From Jaltomata sinuosa (Eukaryota > Streptophyta > Magnoliopsida > Solanales > Solanaceae), in NCBI GenBank assembly GCA_003996215.1, contig QJPP01001845.1, positions 1 to 64,000 of the forward strand: DNA of 64,000 nucleotides. Direction: 5' to 3'. Positions 56,115 through 64,000 of this stretch are shown piece after piece; the stretch's first letter is position 1; every line of letters starts with the position of its first letter. The translations under genes and the position numbers were made by a program. The notes beneath the pieces were generated by a model, which was not told the DNA's origin, ran no database searches, and saw only the letters and a list, made by a program, of their open reading frames with translations.

Positions 56115-57400
56115 GTGGTCCTTCAGCCCTATACAGTAGCCGACGTTCATCAAACAGAGGAGCGAGAAGCTTTCCTTAACTCCGTGGTTCCCGTGAAGGA
56201 GTCGGCTTACAGAAAGAAGGATTGTAACCTGAAAAAATTCACTGACAGATTTGGGGAATTTAGATCCTACTCAATCTTCCCTATCCTCCATCATACATGA
56301 TAGAGATATTCTCCCCAAGTTAAGATTGATTACCGTTGATCGACTGAGTTTGACGCTCGCTCCCTCTTTTGAGAGAGGATTCTTCTAGTCTCATGCCCAA
56401 TTACACTATGGTCTATACTTATCCATTTTCAATAGGGTTTGGTCACAAATTGATCTTCGAGTTCATCTTGTAGCTTTGTGAAAAGCACGGGATTTTTCTC
56501 GACCAGGTCCATCCTATAGGAGAGCTTTTGCCTGCCTCTTAGTCATTGTCAAGTCCTTGAATCAACCCTTTACCCTGGAACATCTCATTCTGCTTTATTA
56601 TCCTTGCCTTGTGCAAGAGAAACGCTTCACTATATTCTATCATGGCAAGAGAGGGGTTCTCTCCAGCATCAATGAAAGGGATCGTTGTTGTTTCAGTAAA
56701 TTTATCTATATCCAAACCACCGACCTCATTATGGCTTCTCGCATCTCGGAGGAGTGGAATTGCAAGTGTGAGTTCTTCCCTTTTTTGCTGCATTTTTCCT
56801 TTTATTGATGTTCCCCTTACTCTTCATTTCCTCTCTTTTTCGTTTATCTAGCCCTACCATGGCTTCCTTCGATTGCGGGTCTCGCCATTAGACCTTGGTT
56901 CAAGGCCATTTTTGCCTCAGTGATCTCGGTTGTGCACATAGAGCTTCATATCATACAAAATTGGTTGGAACTCAAAAGACCACAGTGAGTATTCCCATAT
57001 TTCTCCTTCATTTTCCTACCCTCGATTTGCTTACTCTCGTGTTTTTGGACAATAATTACAATTAGAGTTGCAAAGGCTCACAAGCAGGAACTCCTTTCCT
57101 CCATTGAGGGATCTGCATTTTCTCTTCACCAATCTGAGGATAGGAGGCTGGACGATAGTGAGACAAAAATAAAGAAAGGTGTCAGCGAGGAATCGTCGGC
57201 CACCGCTAAGTTAAAGAAGAAGAAAATAGAGGAACGCTGGGAGCTTACCAGCCTTGAGACCGATAGCCCCTCCAATTGCTTGTGCCTCCTTTTCAGACCC
57301 AACCAACCCTGTGAGTTCTTATGCTGGTCCTTCCTGGGCGCTCTCCCTCAAGAGATAGATGATGGACAATATATACTTCGATAGGTTGTAGAGGCCACTG
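56115..57400 (+). pseudogene. ORF1 of a Tat-like gypsy element (plus strand), apparently with introns
   Basis: Pieces of the large ORF1 of Tat-type elements: LQPYTVADVHQTEEREAFLN near the start, then LEHLILLYYPCLVQEKRFTI, GKRGVLSSINERDRCC and FIYIQTTDLIM up to SEEWNCK (to about 56765). A GTGAGT donor and TTTATCTAG acceptor (about 56768-56850) flank a T-rich gap; coding resumes as LPWLPSIAGLAIRPWFKAIF. A second TGAGTA...AATTAG gap (about 56984-57070) precedes AKAHKQELLSSIEGSAFSL and a Lys/Glu-rich part. The pattern W-N-x-K, then x-W-L-P-x-I and W-x-x-x-I is the usual ORF1 core. Function unknown. Intron borders are my inference. Confidence 0.55.
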
Positions 57401-57415
57401 GATGAGTGACAAAGT

Positions 57416-59165
57416 TTGTTCTCGTTCACCGATACTTGCAGAAATGCCATTGTCAATGAGGGTGTTGTGGATGTCACTATTACTCTGGTACCTTCTTCAG
57501 TCCCCAAGGAAGACCCATTGAAGTTGTATTATCATCCTTCTTATTTGGTGAAAGATAATTTCCTTGGCAAGTTGAAAAAAGATGAGGATCACATGCTTTT
57601 GAACCATGCTCTTTGTTTCTTTAGTCAAGTAGGCGAGAATCTCAAGGATATCCTCCTAGATTTCATTAAGGCCCAGAAAGAGTTTATAAGTCAAATGGAG
57701 ACTCAAAAGAAGAAGATGGATGAACTGGAAAACAACTTGGTCCAGAGAACCTCCAATGCCTTAAGAGGAAATCACCGCGGAGTTTATGGAGAAGAACGTG
57801 ATCTAGAGCTAGATGATCGCTCTGAGGACAAGGAAATGAATGATACAGAGGCAAAACAGGAGATCTCGTCAACAATAGGAGAGATATGAAGGAAATAAAT
57901 GAAGACACACTACTTGGAGCTCAACTCCTGGATGAACTATATTCAAGGGAACCACCCATCATTAAAGGTCCGAACTCAAAAAGCAATGCAAAGGTGCCTT
58001 ACATGGCCAGTGCCATAATCAAACCAATTCCAAAAAGGTTAAAAATGCCTGACATACCCAAGTATGAAGGGAAAATAATCTGTAAGAGCACTTGTTGTTC
58101 TTCACACCGCTGTCGATGGGAATATTTGATCAAAAAAGAAGTTGAGTCGATCATGCTGAAGAAGTTTAGAGAAACCCTGTCGGGAGGTGCCCTAATCTGG
58201 TATTCCCTTCTTCCTAGAAAGTCCACTGATTCTTTTGACATGTTGATAGATAGTTTCATCAAATCCCATCTGGGTGCAAAAAAGGTACAACCCCGAAGAG
58301 TGGACACCTTTAAGATTGAGCAGGCAGACACAGAGTTGCTCCGAGAGTTTATCGCCAAGTTTCACATAGAAAGGATGCAACTGCTGATGGTGCCGGATGA
58401 GTAGCCGTGGAACTTTCACTAAGGTTCTGAACTCGAAGAGTTTAGTGTCCTCGTTCAAACTCAAAGAGAGTATGATAGAGTTTGAGGCCATAATACGGGT
58501 AGATGTCCACAACTGGTATGAGTCCGAAATCCGTATATGAGATGATTGTTGAAGGACTCACAACAAGGAACTCCAAGTCCAGAATGAGATAAAGACACCA
58601 AAAACCAGTGGGTAGGAAATACAAGAAGGAGCCACCCTCGCTGGGAGTCTAATTTGAGAGGGACTCATACTAATCGATATCTTTCTTATTCACTTGTAGT
58701 CAGACCCAAATGAACATGGGTCACGATTCACAGTTTGTAGGAGAGGGTGAGAAAAAATCAGTAGGACATCAGACTCAACGGAGTTGCAGGACAAGGACGT
58801 TATAAAGCCAGTGGTATTTTCGGTGAACAAACACCACACTCTCTAGGAGCAATGTTTCACCATAAGTCCAATGCAATTGGAGTCGATCATGAGGGAGATA
58901 AAGGGGTCCCATTTTCTGAAATTGATCAGGTTAGACCCCAACATAAGGGATAGGACCTAGTAGTATGAGTATCATGACACTCACAGTCATAAGATCAGGT
59001 ACTATCATCATCTCAGGAAAGCAGTCATTGACCTTATGAAAGATGGACACTTGAAAGAGTTCTTGAGTGGTCGCGCCAAAAATAGTTACAATCGGAGGAC
59101 AAAAGGCGAAAAGCCACTTGACCACTCTGACCATCCCTAAAAAATCATAAACTAAGCTCGACAAC
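57416..59165 (+). pseudogene. gag of a Tat-like gypsy element
   Basis: N-terminal open piece 57416-57889 with NFLGKLKKDEDHMLL and a coiled-coil-like ISQMETQKKKMDELENNLVQ. Frameshift, then 57886-58404: LKMPDIPKYEGK, KFRETLSGGALIWYSLLPR, DSFDMLIDSFIKSHLGAKK, FKIEQADTELLREFIAKFH and IERMQLL, the retrotransposon gag capsid pattern of the Tat lineage. Further fragments to about 59150: VKPVVFSVNKHHTL, then YEYHDTHSHKIRYYHHLRKA and LMKDGHLKEFLSGRAKN, the end of Tat gag where a CxxH-type motif normally stands (Cys is Tyr here). Several stops. Protease and the rest of pol do not follow. Confidence 0.78.
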
Positions 59166-59700
59166 CTTCACGATGGCCCCCAGGTATGTTTTGCTTTGTC
59201 TCTCTCTCTCTCTCTTTCAATTTCTAACTTGCATTCTTTCCTGCTCCCAAAAACTTCTACATAAATCTTGACTCGATCGCTCTAGTAAGGAAATGTCCTG
59301 CCCTTGGAAATTGTCACTACTCACGTCAAAAAGAGCTCAAAGGAAAGACTCTCAGAGATAACAGAGGTAAGAAAGAGAGGAAGCTAGAAGCAACTACAGG
59401 ACCTTGGGAGGCCGTATGTTGCACTCTTTTTTCCTTTGACTAGGTTTTATCCCTCAAAGAAGGGTTTTATTGGAAAAGTTTTTAACGAGGCAACATAGGA
59501 AGACCCTCATGGCATTCAACTAGTTTCCTACTTCTTGGTTATTTATGTAAAAGTATGAATACCTCGAGCGCGACAAACATTCTTTATTCGATATCTACAT
59601 GAAATGGTTTATTTTCTAATAAACTCTCTCACATCTAATAGAAAAATATAGTGTTCTGAGAAAGGTGAAACCAAAATTTCCACAACTTCGAGATGTAGGA
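59166..59700 (+). other. Post-pol region of the Tat-like element (pol deleted)
   Basis: About 250 nt after the gag end the plus strand shows CTTTGACTAGGTTTTATCCC, GAAGGGTTTTATTGGAAAAG and TTTTTAACGAGGCAACA, words typical of the segment just after pol in such elements. There is no room for PR-RT-RH-INT between, so a deletion of about 4 kb is inferred. A (CT)n run lies near 59200-59215. Confidence 0.5.
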
Positions 59701-61576
59701 AGAGACTTGTTCCCAAACTAGGGACTCAAAGTCTCGAAGTCCTCAAAATTCCCCCTTGGTAAAGACAAAATTTATACAACATGAGCTATAGGAAGCGACC
59801 CGCTCCTGACATAGGGACTCAGAGTCTCGAAATCCTTAAGCCTAGAAAGCTGGTCAATACAACAGGGATCGTTGGCAGGCGTGGACTTGATTATCAAAAT
59901 TCTTTTTGACAAAATTATGCAAACTAGAACGAGATAACTTTCTTTGAAGGAGGACGTGGAACTAAAGCACAAAATTGCTCCCCACATTAGGCAAAGTTCC
60001 CAACCCTTGTTCGAAAAGGTCCTGAAATTAAACAAACAGTTACGATGGAAAGGCTTGACCTCTCTAAAAGGTTATGCCCTAAGTAATTAGGAGACATCCT
60101 AACTTAGCGTCCCAGCACATAAATATTAATCTAAGGGATTCTCCTCAACAAACAAGGATTAAGGATTCAACGTCCTAGAATTGATGGAGAGATGTTATTC
60201 CTCGATCTGATAAAAATAATGATAGTGGAGGCAATGCCAATAATTAAACACCGATTAGGAAGTCGCCTCCTATGAAGATACATAAAACTTCAATGCTTTC
60301 CAACTTGGCCTAGTAACTGCAGAATACCTCCCCAAGGGAAAAAGGGGCTCGCGCATAAATATCTCCATGGGAAGAGAAAAATGCGTTTTCTTTTTTCTTA
60401 AAAAAAGAGTGCCATGAACAAGTTTCCATGGTTAAAGAATTAAGGGATGCTTGATGAACGTCGCAACATGAATACAAGGGAAAGCAAACAAAGCTCGAAA
60501 GTTCTAAGAACAGAAGGCAAAACACACAAAGATAGCCAAAATCTTACAAATAAAAGCTTCCGTTGATACGAAGCCCAAGCAAGGGTTTATATTCATTATA
60601 GCCCAAAAAGGGTTTACATTCATCACAACCCAAATAGGGTTTATATTCATTACAACACCAAAAAGGGGGGTATATTTGTTACACTCATCAATTGAGAAAA
60701 ATAGTGAAAAATTGAAATAAGGTGCGCGAGAAAGCACAAGCCAGTCCAAAAAAAATGGTCACCCTAGTCCATGGAATAGCTAGAACATTTCTGCAGATGG
60801 ATGGCTTGAGAAAAAAAGGGAATCATCCAAGCGGACTCTAAAATAGAATGAGCCTAAAGGCATCAAGAGTGCTTGATAGGTTTCCACGTTTTTTCTTAGA
60901 CTTGGCGTTCTCCCAAATGAGGTAGACCCGCAACTCTCATCTAGGTCTGAGGGTGCGCTTTAACTTGAACCCTTAAGCAATCATCCTAGGCTCATGCTAA
61001 CCATTACAATGACTAAATATTGAACGACCACCCTAGTTGTTAGGGCCCCTCGTTGGCCATTCCAAACATGCTAGGGTTCCTCCTACTCTATTGGCTCTAT
61101 TTTTGTTCATATATTCTCAAAATGGAATGCCTCATGAGGAAAGTGCCCTATACCTGCAACACCAAGAAAGAGAGTGGCTAAATGAGGCATTTTTATGTCA
61201 CTCTTGTCCTAGGCTTTGCCCCTAACTGTTACCTCCCTCTCATTAGATACCTCATTGACCCGAATAATAAAAGCGGCCCAGGGTCAAACAAAAGAATGAG
61301 GCAGTAGCTGGGGAGGAAGCGAAGAAGAAATGTCAGATCCCATCATAAGCGGATAAAGTCCAACAGAGCCAAAATGAAATTCTTTACTACCATATAGAAC
61401 ATGAATAAGAAGAAGTAGAGGATGGATCAATAGGTAATATTAATGAAGTCTTTATAGGCGAGGTATAATTAAGATCTTTCAATAGATAAGAAAAACCCTC
61501 AAAGGGATATTTCTACATGTATACAAAAATGAGGGGAACAATCCCCGTCGATATAACAAAGAAGAAAGTCTCATGG
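59700..61576. other. Non-coding part of the Tat-like region
   Basis: No domain found. A ~55-bp direct repeat with AGGGACTCARAGTCTCGAAR occurs at about 59717 and 59813. A 27-28-bp tandem repeat lies at 60573-60690. Short ORFs are explained by the repeats or are chance. Confidence 0.45.
60573..60690. repeat. 27-28-bp tandem repeat, about 3.5 copies
   Basis: Units GCCCAAAAAGGGTTTACATT and similar start near 60573, 60601 and 60628, with a diverged fourth. The period is close to 27, so the minus strand reads as nine-residue repeats (MNVNPFW...), which makes an ORF by chance at 60504-60749. Confidence 0.8.
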
Positions 61577-63990
61577 CATAATTAACTGTTAAGTTCATCA
61601 CTAGAACAGCTAATGAGGGAGGCCTGATCTGGAATCTCCTCCCCTGACACAGAAGCATACACTTTGGGCTCTAATATGGGTAGATTGATACTCCTTATCA
61701 ATAGGTGAGACTTAACGATCTCCTTGACAATATCCAATGACCCGCTCCAAGTAGCCTCAAGGGTCTCCACTCTCATCCTTTAGATATTATGTGCCCGCTC
61801 TTGGCCTATTTTCTCCCTTTGATGTCTAGCCTTTACGATCAAAGCATTCACTTTTGCCTTCAAATGATGTATCTCCTCCTTGAGATAATAGTATTCTTTA
61901 GGCTCAACAGTCACTGCCTCTCTCTCAGAAGGATTTTCCTCTAAGGCTTTAGCTTTCCTTACAAGGACAAATTTCCTTTTTTCAAATTACTCAATAAGGT
62001 CAGTCTGCAAGGAAATCTCCTTCTTTAGCAACTAAACATCACTCCCATAGCTGAGAGCGTCCTTGAAAAAGGCCTCTCTTTTCTCAATGATAAGGGTCAA
62101 CTCAGTTTAAAGGGAAACAATTCTAGAGTCACGAATGACCGATGCTTCAGTATTCTCTGATTGATGGGATACAATTGACAGGTCCTGGAGAAGCCCTTCG
62201 CACTTGGATAGTAGCACCTCTCTTCTAGTAACTCAGCAAACACTTGGAAATTCTGTAGGTGGATCTGTAAGAAACAATTGGACTAGTTAACAAAGAAACC
62301 AAGAGAAAGTGAAAATAGGAAATAAGTGGTTAGAAGCAGCATGGGCGCCACTATTCAGGAGGCATTCCACCTAAGCCTTGTCTAGTCTTTACTGTTCTTT
62401 CTCCAAAACTAGGCAATCTAGGTACCTAACCACCCTCGAGGGAACGGAAAAAAGACTCATCTCCTCAAGGACCCACAAAATAGTCTCTCAAAACTCACTA
62501 GGGATTGGGGTAGGCAAAACAGAATGACCATGAGCGGTGGAAGTCCTGGTAGGATCATAGCTGCTGGCTTCCTCGAGAGGTGCCGTGACATACATACTGG
62601 AAGGAGTAAGACATTTGGTAATAACAACTTCCTTTAGAACAACTAAGGCTACACAATTTGAAGAGAAAGGTTCCACGAGGATCTTGACCACTGGACATTC
62701 ACACATTTCTATATAGCCCTCGATAAGAGGTGGTGAAATCTGAAAAACATTTACAAAGGGAGTGGAGTCAGAGACATCTCATCCTAGGTATACCTCGCCA
62801 CCTTCATAGCAGGTGAAGGGTCGAGAAATTCTGCCTTATTTTTTGACAACACCTTCACAGAAGGCACCTCATCATTGGATTTTGTGTCTAGTAAACTAAC
62901 TTTAGAGGGAGAGAAAGGCTTGATCTTTTTCCACAACGAAAGACGAGGAAAGTAGTCTCTTGAACTTTTTCTTAGATAGTTGGTCCTTAACTTTTACAGA
63001 GGGCTCCAAGAGAAACTTGTTGGCTCCACCGAATGGGTCATAACCCATCAACCCTATCATAATAGGAAATAGAGACAAGAATACTAGAGCACCGGTCAGG
63101 ACTAAAAAGGAAAGCCACATCAAAAAATCAACTGCGAGAAAAGAGAAAACTCAATGCTAAGGCATCATACCATGGTGTTTGGCTTTCCATCCCTCGCTAG
63201 TAGATATCTTAGCCTACAGACACTTCTTGGTAGTAAAGAATTCAGAACCCTTACAACCCAGGAACGAATATCCCTCATCAAGGACAAGACTTGTTCTTTC
63301 AACCCAGATGCCACTAGGAAGATGAGAAGTAAACTGGCGAATAAGAAATGAAAAAAAAGACAAAATAAAGAGAAAAGAAAATAAAACGAGGCAGACACTC
63401 ACGATGTTTATTCCAAAAATATGTAAGGAACATTCTTGAAAGGTAATTAATGGAAACAATAACAAAATGATTACACCATCCCTCCTAACTAGCGTCACTC
63501 AGCTCCTAGAAAAGTGACCTTTTTCCACGGGGAATCAATTTCACAATTCCCCCTTGAATGATGAAGGGAGAAAATAGAAACATCATGTGTGAAAGATCAA
63601 GGTCCTCACCAATCTTGAAGGAAAGATAACAAAAACAAGCAATGATTCTCCAAAGCTCGGGACTAAGCTATTGGAGTCTCAGTTGAAAGGTCGTGCAGAA
63701 GGAGATAATCACTTTGTCGATAGATTTGTTAAGCCTTATACTAAAGGGTAAGTGTAGACGAAAGAGTAACCTAAACTCAGAGAGGTGATGTTCTCGCAAC
63801 TGGATAGGGTAAAAACCTAGTACGCTTTAGCGAACCAGTTATATTCTGACTGGACCACCAGAATGTGCTCTTCTTTAATTAGTGAGCTCATATTATCGAT
63901 GAACCAGTTAGTTGATCCAGAACTCCTACACAGAGTAATCATAAAATCTTGCTCAATGCGATACATTCCAGGGATGAAATCATCAATAGA
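61577..63990 (-). pseudogene. ORF1 of a Tat-like gypsy element (minus strand)
   Basis: A second, diverged ORF1. Reading on the minus strand: RLHLPFSIRLNKSIDKVI (about 63760), LSPELWRIIACFCYLSFKIG (63665), DLSHMMFLFSPFIIQGG and IVKLIPRGKRSLF (63590-63510). After an intron-like T-rich gap with a GTGAGT donor and TTCGCCAG acceptor (about 63325-63405) comes IRSWVVRVLNSLLPR, then GWKAKHHGMM. A basic segment follows (VKDQLSKKKFKRLL, near 62960), then a Glu/Lys coiled-coil region (about 62200-61800) and an acidic end with EEIPDQASLIS and SSDEL (61582). Same order of blocks as the plus-strand ORF1. Stops and frameshifts abound. The N-terminus runs into the window edge. It may belong to a separate element, or be an antisense ORF of the plus-strand element. 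Confidence 0.6.
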
Positions 63991-64000
63991 TAACTCTATG

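Overview
The window is plant nuclear heterochromatin, almost certainly from an asterid dicot and most likely Solanaceae. The pointers are long-LTR chromoviruses primed by initiator-tRNA-Met, an RTE-type LINE with the TTG-repeat tail that solanaceous TS-type SINEs share, Athila and Tat-like gypsy remnants, and Stowaway MITEs. I found no intact host gene, tRNA, rRNA or CRISPR array. Nearly everything is a transposable element in some state of decay, and almost every coding region is broken by stops, frameshifts or deletions.

Layout. 1-7550: chromovirus A (minus strand), with LTRs of up to about 3.9 kb around a core reduced to a gag fragment fused to integrase plus chromodomain. 7551-7874: a CACTA-like remnant that cuts a minus-strand L1-type LINE (7875-about 11110). 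11111-12109: nothing recognised. 12110-21372: chromovirus B (minus), complete in domain order but full of breaks; its upstream LTR is truncated at a junction with an RTE LINE. That LINE starts at 21373, stops at 21814 and resumes at 50785. The 29 kb between its halves is a nest. Athila-like element C (minus) occupies 21815-50784. Its upstream LTR is interrupted first by element D (32440-41146, perfect 5-bp target duplication) and, 30 bp further on, by chromovirus E (41182-50503, decayed 5-bp duplication).

C has lost RT, RNase H and integrase but keeps gag, protease and an env-like ORF of the 'putative plant transposon protein' kind. D has chromovirus-type LTRs and primer site but no gag-pol; its only ORF is of that same kind and lies antisense to the LTRs. 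E has the full gag-PR-RT-RH-INT-chromodomain order and similar LTRs. Most of its stops are C-to-T or G-to-A transitions.

51664-54380 is AT-rich and holds five Stowaway MITE copies and microsatellites. 55140-64000 is a Tat-like gypsy region: an intron-bearing ORF1 and a gag on the plus strand, an apparent pol deletion, and a second ORF1 copy on the minus strand running to the window edge.

The most interesting signal is shared by chromovirus-type elements A, B, D and E: a short hairpin 18-21 nt before the 3' LTR, with one compensated stem change. Their LTRs also carry family-specific arrays of short palindromes. Lineage names rest on motif recognition by eye, and LTR borders were set by aligning the two copies by eye.
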